DNA of 64,000 bases, from NCBI RefSeq assembly GCF_001651035.1, contig NZ_LXRG01000192.1:372001-436000 (forward strand), given 5' to 3'. Source of the stretch: Halomonas sp. ALS9 (GTDB lineage Bacteria; Pseudomonadota; Gammaproteobacteria; Pseudomonadales; Halomonadaceae). Below the pieces are notes generated by a model. The model did no database searches and had not been told where the DNA came from. It saw only the letters and a program-made list of their open reading frames with translations. Below are positions 36,922 to 45,638 of the stretch, piece by piece; the first letter of the stretch is position 1, and the number at the start of each line of letters is the position of its first letter. The position numbers and the translations under genes were made by a program.

Positions 36922-37893
36922 ATGTGCGACCGTCCTACCATTCAGGATATTCGGGAAGCCCAAGAACGATTAAAACCTCACATCAAGCACACACCGCTAT
37001 TACGCGGTGAAAAAATGGATGAAGCGCTCGGCTGTCAAATATACCTTAAGCCAGAGAACCTACAAATTACCGGCGCCTTCAAAATCCGTGGGGCTTTAAA
37101 CAAGTCGCTCTCCCTGCCAAAAGAAGAGATAGCTAATGGCATAATTGCCACTTCTTCGGGCAATCATGCACAGGGACTTGCCTACGCGGCCAGATTGCTG
37201 GGTGTAAAAGCACTATTAGTGCTTCCAGTAACCACGCCAAAAATTAAAATTGCCAATACAAAAGCGCTTGGTGCCGAGGCCATACTGTTCGATGGTGATA
37301 CGGCAGCTAGATGGAAAAGGGTGTATGAAATTGCTGAAGAAAATAAGTATGCCGTTGTTCACGCGTTTGAAGACCCGATGGTAATGGCGGGCCAGGGCAC
37401 CATTGGATGTGAAATATTGGAAGACCTGAAAAATGTCGACACAGTCATTATTCCCATGGGCGGCGGAGGCCTTATTTCAGGCATCGCCACGGCTATAAAA
37501 GAAATTAAACCATCGGTGCGTGTCATAGGTGTAGAACCCGCCTTAACACCCAAATATTTTCAAAGCAGAATACACAAAAAGCGTGTATCGCTTCCTTTAC
37601 AAAACACCATTGCGGATGGATTAAGAATAAGCGTACCTGGAAAAAACCCATACCCGATTATTGAAAAATATGTAGACGAAATTATTCTCGTAGAAGACGA
37701 GTATATTATTGCAGGCATGCGAACGCTTGCCAAAGACGCGAAATTAATCGTTGAGCCAGCCGCCTCAATTGGTATCGGCGCTTTGTTGGCCGGGAATATA
37801 AAAACTAAACCAGATGAAAAGGTCTGTGCTGTATTGACGGGCGGAAACTGGGACTTATGCGAACTTGCTAAAATATACAATTTCAATGATTAA
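36922..37893 (+). CDS. Threonine/serine dehydratase-like PLP enzyme (EutB- or BhcB-like)
   Basis: From ATG 36922 (GGAG upstream) this is a 323-residue fold-type II PLP enzyme; TTG 36901 and ATG 36907 lack ribosome binding sites. KPENLQITGAFKIRGALNK holds the PLP lysine (about residue 53), SSGNHAQG the phosphate/carboxylate loop and GGGGLISG the PLP phosphate site. There is no C-terminal ACT regulatory domain, so it is the short catabolic type. Possible reactions are deamination of threonine/serine, hydroxyaspartate or a hydroxyectoine-derived amino acid. It shares the AT-rich composition of the OCD-family gene and forms a two-gene unit with it. Confidence 0.83.
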   Translation: MCDRPTIQDIREAQERLKPHIKHTPLLRGEKMDEALGCQIYLKPENLQITGAFKIRGALNKSLSLPKEEIANGIIATSSGNHAQGLAYAARLLGVKALLVLPVTTPKIKIANTKALGAEAILFDGDTAARWKRVYEIAEENKYAVVHAFEDPMVMAGQGTIGCEILEDLKNVDTVIIPMGGGGLISGIATAIKEIKPSVRVIGVEPALTPKYFQSRIHKKRVSLPLQNTIADGLRISVPGKNPYPIIEKYVDEIILVEDEYIIAGMRTLAKDAKLIVEPAASIGIGALLAGNIKTKPDEKVCAVLTGGNWDLCELAKIYNFND

Positions 37894-37936
37894 GTATTTA
37901 GGCCTTGTACGAAAAGTCGTCGAGTCATTATGTTGG

Positions 37937-38001
37937 GCGTCTCAGCCTAAAAACAGCCCGCTCGCCAGTATACACGGCGAGCGAGTGGAGACGCGCTATT
38001 T
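37937..38001 (+). terminator. Double-stem hairpin after the AT-rich gene pair
   Basis: An outer stem GCGTCTC (37937-37943)/GAGACGC (37988-37994) encloses an inner 8-bp stem CGCTCGCC (37959-37966)/GGCGAGCG (37976-37983) and is followed by GCTATTTT. It would end the OCD/dehydratase transcript. The GC-rich hairpin contrasts with the AT-rich genes before it. Confidence 0.5.
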
Positions 38002-38008
38002 TGCGGCG

Positions 38009-38935
38009 CTAGTAGCCTCGCTGAGGATCCACCTGCCCGACCATCAAACGTCCTTGCTGGTGACGGCGCAAATTATCGAGCAAAACAGGAAAAGCGGAAT
38101 CTGGCTGGGTCATAGCAGCCACATGGGGCGTTAGCAAAATCCGCTCGTCTCGCCAGAAGGGGTGGTCATCGGCGGGCGGCTCTTCGCTCAACACGTCCAG
38201 CACCGCAGCGCTCAGATGCCCGTCGTCGAGGGCTTGCGTCAGGTCATGTTCAACCAGGTGCTCGCCACGGCCAATGTTGATCAAGGCCGAGCCTTTGGGC
38301 ATACGCGCAAAAAGGTCTGCGTTGAGAATACCGCGAGTGGCATCGGTCAGCGGCAACACACAGATCACAATATCGCTTGAGGCCAGAAACCCATCCAGCG
38401 CTTCCTGGCCACTATGACAGTGAACATTAGCCAGCTCTCGTGGCGAACGCGCCCACCCGCTCACGTCAAAACCGTAACCTGCCAGATGCGTGGCAATAGC
38501 GCAGCCCAACTGGCCTAAACCAAGAATCCCGATACGCCGCTTTTCGGTGGCCACAAGCATATGCGCCTGCCATTTTCCCTCGCGCTGCTGGCGCACATAA
38601 TCACCCATCCGGCGGTGCAGCCACAGCGTTGCAAAGGTAGCGTACTCAATCATGCCGCGCTCAATGGCAGGGTCGAGCATCCGCACGACCGGCAGCTCTG
38701 GAGGCAGTGCGTCAAACTCAAACTGATCGACACCCGCGGAAGTGGCAAACAGCACCTCAAGGGAGGGCAGGCACGCCATTATGTTCTCCGGGGGCATCCA
38801 CGCTAGCAAGTAGCAGATCTCGTCGGGGTCACCAATATCGGGCCATTGGCGAAACTCGATATCCGGCGCGTGTTGGGCAAAAAGTTCTTTCCAACGGGCG
38901 CCGCGCACCGGGTCGGATTTATACAGCAGTGCCAT
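38009..38935 (-). CDS. D-2-hydroxyacid dehydrogenase (GhrA-like)
   Basis: A 308-residue NAD(P)-dependent dehydrogenase resembling glyoxylate/hydroxypyruvate reductase A. The NAD(P) motif is GILGLGQLGCAIA (about 135-147). NIGRGEHLVEHDL contains the catalytic-region Arg, and LSEEPPADDHPFWRDERILLTPHVAAMT has the Glu and His of the active site. It would reduce glyoxylate, hydroxypyruvate or another 2-oxoacid. It is on the opposite strand to the surrounding cluster. AAGGAG precedes the ATG. Confidence 0.87.
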   Translation of the reverse strand: MALLYKSDPVRGARWKELFAQHAPDIEFRQWPDIGDPDEICYLLAWMPPENIMACLPSLEVLFATSAGVDQFEFDALPPELPVVRMLDPAIERGMIEYATFATLWLHRRMGDYVRQQREGKWQAHMLVATEKRRIGILGLGQLGCAIATHLAGYGFDVSGWARSPRELANVHCHSGQEALDGFLASSDIVICVLPLTDATRGILNADLFARMPKGSALINIGRGEHLVEHDLTQALDDGHLSAAVLDVLSEEPPADDHPFWRDERILLTPHVAAMTQPDSAFPVLLDNLRRHQQGRLMVGQVDPQRGY

Positions 38936-39272
38936 CGCAGCGTCTCCTTAGCTAAAACGTCATCCTACGGTGGTTTGAGTGGCAGCGGATACCGTTTTGG
39001 CGGTTGTGAAGCGAAGCCATGGGCCTAAATCCGCGCTTAAGACGCAGATTACACTGCGCTCCTCTACGACAGTGAATCATGCTGCACACGCTAGAAAATA
39101 CGAAGGATTACGCGGTTGTCACCGCCATGCCAAGCGTATCTAGCTTGCTAACAACGGTAAGCTCAAGAACGTATGGGGTGTTGGCACTCGCGCTACACGT
39201 TCTGCCAGCGGCGCCAACACACCACAACATGAAAATCGTGACTATAACGTGACTATGTTCAAGGAGCCGCAG
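38936..39272. other. Gene-free divergent promoter region (337 bp)
   Basis: The region separates the 2-hydroxyacid dehydrogenase gene from the GabT-like gene. It contains an inverted repeat, GTGTTGGC (39178-39185) with GCCAACAC (39213-39220), that could be an operator or leader hairpin. No convincing gene is visible. The GTG (39249) and ATG (39255) frames are N-terminal extensions of the aminotransferase without ribosome binding sites. Confidence 0.5.
39178..39220. promoter_or_regulatory. Inverted repeat GTGTTGGC-N27-GCCAACAC
   Basis: Perfect 8-bp arms lie 53 bp before the GabT-like start. It could bind the cluster's Lrp or LysR regulator, or fold in the leader RNA. Confidence 0.4.
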
Positions 39273-40565
39273 ATGAAGACCGACGCCCACCCTTCCCACG
39301 CCATGCTAAGCCAGCGCGAGCAGAATATTCCCCGCGGAGTGGTGAACGCCCACCCTATCGTGATTTCCCATGCCCGCGGCAGCGAAGTCTATGACGTCGA
39401 CGGCAATCGCTATTTGGATTTTGTGGGGGGTATCGGCGTACTCAATGTTGGCCACAATCACCCACGGGTGGTTGCAGCGGTTCAGGCCCAGGTGGAACGT
39501 ATTTCCCATATGAGTTTCCAGGTGGCTGCCTACCCAGGCTATATAGAACTGGCCAGCCAGTTGGCCAAGCTGGTTGGTGGCACACAGGACTACCAAAGCG
39601 TGCTGTTTACCTCCGGTGCTGAAGCGGTAGAAAACGCCATTAAAATTGCCCGCTCTCATACAGGGCGCCCCAACGTGATTGCCTTTCGCGGCGGCTTTCA
39701 TGGGCGCACGCTACTGGGCACCACGCTCACAGGCATGAGCCAGCCCTACCAACAAAATTTTGGCCCTTTTGCCCCCGCTATCCACCACGTCAGCTACCCG
39801 GATGCACTGCGGGGTATCAGCAGCGAGGACGTACTTGCCGAGCTGGATACACTGTTCGCCACGCAAGTCGTCCCCGACCAGGTTGCCGCTATCTTAATTG
39901 AGCCCGTTCAGGGTGATGGCGGTTTTCTTCCTGCCCCGGTCGAGTTTATGCAAACGCTGCGCGCTTTAACCGAACGCCACGGCATTGTGCTCATCGCCGA
40001 TGAAATCCAGACCGGCTTCGGGCGCACGGGCAAGATGTTTGGCTTTGAACACAGCAATATCCAGCCAGACCTGGTCACCGTTGCGAAAAGCCTGGGCGGT
40101 GGCTTGCCGATTTCAGGCGTGGTTGGGCGTACCGAGATGATGCAAGCTCCCGCACCGGGTGGGCTTGGCGGCACCTATGGCGGCAGCGCGCTGAGCTGTG
40201 CGGCGGCACTGGCGGTGCTGGATATTTTTGCCGATGAACAACTGCTTGAACGTGGCATCGCCATGGGCAAACGCCTGGAGACAGGATTGCGCCAGCTGCA
40301 AGCCAAGCACCCTTTGATTGCCGAAGTACGCGGGCAAGGCCCGATGCTTGCCATCGAGCTTCTCAACGGCCCGCGGGCAACACCGGAAGACGCCGCCCTG
40401 GTGCAACAGGTCATTGATCACTGTCGTGCAGCGGGTTTGCTGGTGATCAAGTGCGGTGTTTACCGCAATGTCATTCGCTTCCTGGCGCCGCTGAATACGA
40501 GCGACGAACAAATCGACGAAGCAGTGGCGATGTTAGACAACGCATTATCGAACATCACTGACTAA
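39273..40565 (+). CDS. 4-aminobutyrate aminotransferase-like enzyme (GabT/PuuE type)
   Basis: A 430-residue class III aminotransferase very like GabT/PuuE, which convert GABA and 2-oxoglutarate to succinate semialdehyde and glutamate. Features are FTSGAEAVENAIKIAR (about 110-125), RGGFHGRTLLGTTLTG, LIADEIQTGFGRTGKMFG with the PLP Asp, and TVAKSLGGGLPISG with the PLP Lys (about 273). AAGGAG seven bases before ATG 39273 fixes the start. With the GabD-like ALDH it would complete a GABA-shunt type ending for the cluster. A HAD gene follows 31 nt later. Confidence 0.9.
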   Translation: MKTDAHPSHAMLSQREQNIPRGVVNAHPIVISHARGSEVYDVDGNRYLDFVGGIGVLNVGHNHPRVVAAVQAQVERISHMSFQVAAYPGYIELASQLAKLVGGTQDYQSVLFTSGAEAVENAIKIARSHTGRPNVIAFRGGFHGRTLLGTTLTGMSQPYQQNFGPFAPAIHHVSYPDALRGISSEDVLAELDTLFATQVVPDQVAAILIEPVQGDGGFLPAPVEFMQTLRALTERHGIVLIADEIQTGFGRTGKMFGFEHSNIQPDLVTVAKSLGGGLPISGVVGRTEMMQAPAPGGLGGTYGGSALSCAAALAVLDIFADEQLLERGIAMGKRLETGLRQLQAKHPLIAEVRGQGPMLAIELLNGPRATPEDAALVQQVIDHCRAAGLLVIKCGVYRNVIRFLAPLNTSDEQIDEAVAMLDNALSNITD

Positions 40566-40596
40566 TTCATCACCAGCGCCAGGAGAGCAGGACGTC

Positions 40597-41241
40597 ATGC
40601 AATTGACCGACTATACGACGCTATGCATGGATGCCCATGGCGTGCTGATTGATCGGGATAGAGACATTGTGCGGGGCCTAGCGCCACTGTTAGCGATGCT
40701 GCCTAACCCACCACTACAGGAACAAGTATTAGCCGACTATGTGCAGGCGCTGCATGAACTCACGGATGAGCAGATGGGCGCCGTTTCGGCTCACTGCACT
40801 GTCTATCGCGCTCTTGCGAGCCGTTGGGGGCTGGAGGCAGATTGGCAACAAGGGATTGAGTTCGCCAGTTCATTGGGTTTTGGATCGCTTTATGAAGATG
40901 CCCCTGGCGCTATCCACTACCTGCGCAAGTTCTATCAGCTCAAAGTGGTGACGTCCCTCAATGAGCAGGAGTTCCTTGCGTTTAATCAGCGCATTGGCCT
41001 CTCCGGTAGTGAACGGCTCACCACCGGCAGCTTTGTGGCCGCGCGGGCCAAGCTGCGGGAGATGGAGGCGGATAGCCAGGTTCTACTCTTAACTGCTGGC
41101 CCCGCCTCGGTAAATAGCCGTGGGGGTCACTGCCGTATCACGCGCAGTGCCAAAGCTGATACGCCGCAACCGCAGGCGTGTATCTCGCTAAGTGATTTTA
41201 TTTATCAACACCAGCTTGCTCTACGCGGCGAATTGCTTTAG
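40597..41241 (+). CDS. Degenerate HAD-like protein
   Basis: A 214-residue protein with a recognisable HAD start (CMDAHGVLIDRDRD; Asp12 in the nucleophile position) and a second motif VVTSLNEQE (about 127-135). The third and fourth motifs are poor: where the family has a Lys and an acidic pair, this protein has ARAKLREME and LLTAGPASVNSRGG, with no clear Asp. The last 40 residues (HCRITRSAKAD, then a polar tail) fit no HAD element I know. It may be an inactive or altered relative of the type II HAD at 26.8 kb. It is cotranscribed with the GabT-like gene and precedes an Lrp regulator. Confidence 0.65.
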   Translation: MQLTDYTTLCMDAHGVLIDRDRDIVRGLAPLLAMLPNPPLQEQVLADYVQALHELTDEQMGAVSAHCTVYRALASRWGLEADWQQGIEFASSLGFGSLYEDAPGAIHYLRKFYQLKVVTSLNEQEFLAFNQRIGLSGSERLTTGSFVAARAKLREMEADSQVLLLTAGPASVNSRGGHCRITRSAKADTPQPQACISLSDFIYQHQLALRGELL

Positions 41242-41306
41242 ACAAAGGTATTAGTCAAAAACCGCGGGGCGACTTCCAACGCCCCCTAATAAGTAAAGGA
41301 CTTTAC

Positions 41307-41795
41307 ATGGTGGCTAGCGTTCGTCTTGACCGTATCGATATCAATATTCTGGTTCAGCTTCAAGCAGATGGCAGAATGACCAACGTCCATTTGGCCGATG
41401 CAGTCGGGCTATCGCCAAGCCCTTGCCTACAGCGAGTTAAGCGACTAGAAGCCGCTGGCTATATCACTTCGTTTCAAGCCCGCCTCAATCTATCGAAAAT
41501 GATGGAGAGCGTGACCGTCTTTACAGAGGTCACCCTATCGGATCACCACCGGGAAGATTTCCTACGTTTTGAACAGAAAATTCGCCAGGTTGATGAAGTC
41601 ATGGAGTGCCACCTTATTAGCGGTGGCTATGACTATTTACTGCGCTTTATCACCCGCAGCATTGCCCATTATCAGCGTGTGATGGAGGCACTTATTGAAG
41701 ATGAAATTGGCATTGAAAAGTACTTCAGCTACATCGTTATCAAGACGCCTATCAATAAAGAGCAGCTTCCGCTGCGCACGTTAATGGAGGGGTAG
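41307..41795 (+). CDS. Lrp/AsnC family regulator
   Basis: A 162-residue Lrp-type regulator with HTH (LDRIDINILVQLQADGRMTNVHLADAVGLSPSPCLQRVKRLEAAGYI, about 6-52) and a RAM effector domain (VMECHLISGGYDYLLRFITRS). These proteins respond to amino acids and often control a nearby amino-acid or amine catabolic operon. It follows the GabT-like and HAD genes in the same direction and is a candidate regulator of the cluster. AAAGGA precedes the ATG. Confidence 0.9.
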   Translation: MVASVRLDRIDINILVQLQADGRMTNVHLADAVGLSPSPCLQRVKRLEAAGYITSFQARLNLSKMMESVTVFTEVTLSDHHREDFLRFEQKIRQVDEVMECHLISGGYDYLLRFITRSIAHYQRVMEALIEDEIGIEKYFSYIVIKTPINKEQLPLRTLMEG

Positions 41796-41810
41796 TATAA
41801 AGTAGAGCAC

Positions 41811-42707
41811 TCAACCCTCCCGAAACGCCTCAACCACCCTCTCGGCCAACACCTCGCTGGCATCACCACTGCCAGCACGCTTCACCAGGGCCACTTGATA
41901 GTCGCCTAGTGGGGGCAGCGATTCGTTGTGCAGGCGCTTGAGCGGCGGTCGAACCAAGCTTTTGGGGAAAGCCGTCACGGCCAAATCGGCCAGCATAGCG
42001 GCCTCCTGCCCGGCACAGTGGTCGCAGGAGTAAGCAATGCGGTAAGCGATCCCCGCTTGATCAAGGGCATTGAGCGTAATTCGTCGCCACGCACACCCCT
42101 GCTGGGCCAGGGTTACCGGCAGTGGCGAGCGCTGCACGGCAACGCCATCCTCACGGCCCGCCCACACTAGCGGTTCGCTGTGAACGATCTCTCCCCGCGC
42201 CGCCTGACCAGGCCCTCCAGCCATCACCAGGGCGAGATCAAGCTCGCCCTCGTCCAGCCTGGCAAGCAGATCTTTGCTGCGCCCTACCTCGACATCGACC
42301 TGCACCGCCGGGTGCGAGCGGGCAAACTGGGCGAGTACCGTGGGTAAAATACGCCCTACCACGTCATCCGTTATACCCAGCCCCACACGCCCCTCTATGG
42401 TCGGCGCAAGAAACTGGGTCACGGCTTCGGCGTTGAGCTTAAGCAGCCGACGACCATAGCCCAGCAGCACTTCCCCCTCGGCAGTCAGGCGTACATGCCG
42501 CGCCTCGCGTACAAACAGCGTCTGGCCAAGGATCTCTTCCAGGCGTTTAATCTGCATGCTCAGCGCGGAAGGGGTGCGAAATAGCTGCTGGGCGGCGCGG
42601 GTAAAACTGCCGCTTTCCGCAATCATTACAAACGTTCGCAGCACCTCGCTATCCAGTAGCGGCAAGGCGGCTCGGCTGGGAGCTAGGGTAGAGAGTTGAT
42701 TCATCAC
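41811..42707 (-). CDS. LysR family regulator
   Basis: A 298-residue LysR-type regulator: HTH at about residues 20-65 (RTFVMIAESGSFTRAAQQLFRTPSALSMQIKRLEEILGQTLF) and an effector domain. It is convergent with the Lrp gene and next to a DUF1127 gene across a 182-bp gap. Its target cannot be read from position alone; it may act on the catabolic cluster or elsewhere. Confidence 0.9.
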   Translation of the reverse strand: MMNQLSTLAPSRAALPLLDSEVLRTFVMIAESGSFTRAAQQLFRTPSALSMQIKRLEEILGQTLFVREARHVRLTAEGEVLLGYGRRLLKLNAEAVTQFLAPTIEGRVGLGITDDVVGRILPTVLAQFARSHPAVQVDVEVGRSKDLLARLDEGELDLALVMAGGPGQAARGEIVHSEPLVWAGREDGVAVQRSPLPVTLAQQGCAWRRITLNALDQAGIAYRIAYSCDHCAGQEAAMLADLAVTAFPKSLVRPPLKRLHNESLPPLGDYQVALVKRAGSGDASEVLAERVVEAFREG

Positions 42708-42889
42708 GCCGACCTTTCAGAAAAACTTAAACCTTAGTGTAGTTCTTTTCGTTTGATTGATCCAAGGCAAAGCGCCAAGCTGATAACCAGAGGTCGCGAC
42801 CCTCCTACTTATTAATCTCAGCTCACACCTGCCCAGTCGGTGCATAGGCGCCGCTTACTGTGCAGCGGGGGTAACGATGGAGGTGCGCG

Positions 42890-43225
42890 ATGAAATGCCA
42901 AGACCCTACCCAACAGGCCCAACATGCCTGGGAAAAAGCCAGCCAATTGGCGCCGCCGCCCAAGCCGCCTCAATTGCAGTTTTACATGCCTGCCATGCCG
43001 TCAATGCGACTGATTCGAGCGCTGGATATGGGCTGGTGGCATTACCGGCGGCGTTGGCTTTTCCGCCGCCATATAGTGCCGTTACTGGACTACGACGATC
43101 ATGTTCTGCGCGATATTGGCCATTGCCGCGAAGATATTCTCTGGGCCAGCCAGCTTCCCTTGAAGGTCGATGCCATTCACGCATTAGAAGCCCGGCAGAA
43201 CAAGCGTCAGGCTCAGCAAGCCTAA
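42890..43225 (+). CDS. DUF1127 (YjiS-like) protein
   Basis: A 111-residue basic protein. The C-terminal half is the DUF1127 motif (RRRWLFRRHIVPLLDYDDHVLRDIGHCREDILWA, about 51-84), known in small YjiS-like proteins; some of these bind RNA and affect phosphate or carbon metabolism. The N-terminal half is Pro/Gln-rich without a known fold. GGAGGT six bases before the ATG is a very strong site, and a long terminator follows. The overlapping 145-residue frame is a shadow. Confidence 0.85.
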   Translation: MKCQDPTQQAQHAWEKASQLAPPPKPPQLQFYMPAMPSMRLIRALDMGWWHYRRRWLFRRHIVPLLDYDDHVLRDIGHCREDILWASQLPLKVDAIHALEARQNKRQAQQA

Positions 43226-43232
43226 AACTAAA

Positions 43233-43270
43233 AAAAAGCTTCGAACCTGGGAGAGGTTCGAAGCTTTTAA
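43233..43270 (+). terminator. Strong terminator after the DUF1127 gene
   Basis: A 15-bp perfect stem, AAAAGCTTCGAACCT (43233-43247) with AGGTTCGAAGCTTTT (43254-43268), and a 6-nt loop. The symmetrical A and T ends mean it can act in both directions, so it may also end a transcript from the left-facing side. Confidence 0.85.
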
Positions 43271-43310
43271 TAGTGCGCTTGTTATCACTCCAGCGCTTAG
43301 TGCCTGATTT

Positions 43311-45446
43311 TTAAACGCCTACTGGGCCGCCATCGCGTTTCTGAATCACCACGGTCGATGCCCGAGGGCGTACTTGGCCGCTGGCGGCAACAGTGGCGTC
43401 TTGGGCCAGCGCGCTTGCATCGGCGGGCCAATTGCTCGGATGCTGAATATTGATAAACAGCGCGGTTTTATCCGGCGTGGTAAAAATACCGGTGACTTCG
43501 CAGCCGTTAGGCCCTACCGCAAAGCGCTTAAGCTGTTGCTGGTTACTGCTGTTAATGACCGGGCCGGTTCCCTGGATATCGTCTAACCCGTTGGGTACCA
43601 CCGCGAGCAGTTGGTCGTTGGTGTACTCCGTAATGCCTTCATAGCCGTTATCGGTCTGAATCCACAGGATGCCTTGACCATCATCGCGCTCATCAAACCA
43701 GAGCCCATCAGGGCTGGCAAACTGGTTCATTTCGGTTAGAGCCGAAAGGTTATCAGCATCGTCAGCCGCCGCACCAAATACAAACACTTCCCAGCGAAAT
43801 GCATTCGGCAGGCGACTTTCACGCCAGCGAATAATGTGACCCGCGCCATTATTTTCCCGAGGGTTGGCGGCGTTAGTCGGGGCAGTGACATAGCCAACCC
43901 CCAACTGATCAATCTCGTCACCTTCGTTGGTAAAGGTCGGCGCTGCGGCCTCCTCACTACGCTGGGAATTGTTAGTCAGCGTTAGATAAACATCGCCAGT
44001 GGCCGTATCCACGGCGGCCCATTCGGGCCGATCCATCGGTGTTGCCCCCATCAGGTCTGCCGCATCGCAGGTATTGATAATCACACCGGCTAAATCGTTC
44101 TCTGCCAAGCCCAGCGCCGCTGCCAATGTACGGCCATCCTGGGTCTCGGCGTCAGGCGTCAGCGGCAGCCACTCACCGCTGCCATCGGCGTGAAAACGGG
44201 CCACATAGAGCGCGCCGTTATCCATATATTTGTTGCCAATGGCGAGGCGGTCGTACGCCTCGCCCGGGCGGTTGGCATCAGCGGGATCCCAGACGGCATC
44301 AGAAACGTATTTATATACGTACTCGTTGCGGGCATCGTGGCCGGAATAGAAGACCACTGGCTGGCCAGCTTCCAATTTGCCTAACCAGCAGCCTTCATGG
44401 CGGAAACGGCCCAGAGCCGTGCGCTTAACTGCCCGGGCACCGCTATAAGGGTCGATTTCGACCTGGTAGCCGAAGGTGCGCGCTTCATTACGGTAGTCAT
44501 CCTCGGCGCGCGCACCGCGTGGAGTGATATCAAAACGGGCAAACTCGTCGTTCTCTTCAGAAGCATCACCTGCCGACGTTTCCCAGGCGTAGCGGCCGCG
44601 TTCAGTGGGAATGCCGATACGGGCGTCGTCCTGGAAGCGCTCGCCGGTGTGAACAAAGACGTTGGGCCAGTTCTCTTCACAGGCGATGTAGGTGCCCCAG
44701 GGCGTGACGCCGTGCCCACAGTTATTGTTGGTACCCCGGGTTTGAGTACCCGCCGGTGAAAAGCGTGTTTTAACGTAGTCACTGCCCGCCACGGGGCCAG
44801 CCAGATCCATTTCCGTTGCGCTGGTAAAGCGGCGGTTATAGCGCGATCCCGGCACATGCGACCACTGCCCGTTAGCGTCTTTTTCGACCTCGACAATTGT
44901 CACACCGTGAGCATTGATCTCGGTGCGTGACTCCTCCGCCGGGCGCTTACCTTCATCCGCGTTGGTGGGGCCGCCTTGGGGTGCCCAGAGCGCCGCCTGG
45001 TCGATATATTCATTGTTCAGCGCCAGGATGAAACGGCGCGAGGCGCTGTCGATATCCAGCGGGAAGGCATCCATGCCATCGTGGTGCATACCCACGCTTT
45101 CCGCCTGACGCTCGGCGGTCATTGGCTGGTCAGCTTGCCACGAATCACTTTGATTCAGTGGTGTGCCCCAGGGCACTAATATCTGGGCAACATAGCCTTC
45201 CGGCACCACCACGGCGTCGGTGAGTGACCCTTGAACCGCTTCAAACGCCAGTGTCAGAGGTGTTTTTTGTGCCCCGTTTGAAGCAAGCGCTTGAGCAGCA
45301 CCGCCAAAACTAAGCATCGAGGCAGCGGCCATGCTCAAACCACCGCGCATCACATCGCGACGGGATACATGGCGCGCCAATACATCGGCGAAAGGTTGGT
45401 TACCGCTGTGGTTAAACAGGCGATGGTCTTCGATCTCTTTACTCAT
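43311..45446 (-). CDS. phoX: PhoX-family alkaline phosphatase
   Basis: A 711-residue DUF839/PhoX enzyme, a Ca/Fe-dependent periplasmic phosphatase that frees phosphate from esters. The N-terminal twin-arginine signal (SRRDVMRGGLSMAAASMLS, about residues 28-46) gives Tat export, as known for PhoX. Typical segments are CGHGVTPWGTYIACEENWPN, GRFRHEGCWLG and NTCDAADLMGATPMDRPEW. The length is normal. GGGGAG precedes the ATG. A Pho box lies 65 bp upstream of the start, so PhoB control under phosphate limitation is expected. Confidence 0.92.
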   Translation of the reverse strand: MSKEIEDHRLFNHSGNQPFADVLARHVSRRDVMRGGLSMAAASMLSFGGAAQALASNGAQKTPLTLAFEAVQGSLTDAVVVPEGYVAQILVPWGTPLNQSDSWQADQPMTAERQAESVGMHHDGMDAFPLDIDSASRRFILALNNEYIDQAALWAPQGGPTNADEGKRPAEESRTEINAHGVTIVEVEKDANGQWSHVPGSRYNRRFTSATEMDLAGPVAGSDYVKTRFSPAGTQTRGTNNNCGHGVTPWGTYIACEENWPNVFVHTGERFQDDARIGIPTERGRYAWETSAGDASEENDEFARFDITPRGARAEDDYRNEARTFGYQVEIDPYSGARAVKRTALGRFRHEGCWLGKLEAGQPVVFYSGHDARNEYVYKYVSDAVWDPADANRPGEAYDRLAIGNKYMDNGALYVARFHADGSGEWLPLTPDAETQDGRTLAAALGLAENDLAGVIINTCDAADLMGATPMDRPEWAAVDTATGDVYLTLTNNSQRSEEAAAPTFTNEGDEIDQLGVGYVTAPTNAANPRENNGAGHIIRWRESRLPNAFRWEVFVFGAAADDADNLSALTEMNQFASPDGLWFDERDDGQGILWIQTDNGYEGITEYTNDQLLAVVPNGLDDIQGTGPVINSSNQQQLKRFAVGPNGCEVTGIFTTPDKTALFINIQHPSNWPADASALAQDATVAASGQVRPRASTVVIQKRDGGPVGV

Positions 45447-45510
45447 TTTGGTCTCCCCCTGATCGTTTGTAAGTCAACGATTGAACGTTAGGAGACCCTA
45501 AAGAAGCTAA

Positions 45511-45528
45511 ATGACAGCACGATGACGG
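45511..45528 (-). promoter_or_regulatory. Pho box upstream of phoX
   Basis: Read on the minus strand the sequence is CCGTCAT-CGTG-CTGTCAT: two 7-bp repeats with the 4-bp spacer of the PhoB consensus CTGTCAT-N4-CTGTCAT, with one mismatch. It lies at the right distance from phoX for a PhoB-dependent promoter. Confidence 0.8.
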
Positions 45529-45638
45529 CCTGCCTGCATTTGGATGAAGAACTCAGCTATAGACGTTAATTCCCTACCCCTCCCCCCAACTCCTATTGAG
45601 AGACTATTGAGAGGCAGTCTCAACTCTGCTAATTTAAC

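Noticed and set aside
23802..42707. Genomic island or prophage inserted at a tRNA
   Set aside because: No tRNA, integrase, direct attachment repeats or phage genes are seen; only the gene pair at 35.9-37.9 kb has foreign composition.
42877..43314. 145-residue frame overlapping the DUF1127 gene
   Set aside because: The other frame has the DUF1127 motif and a GGAGGT site; this one has neither.
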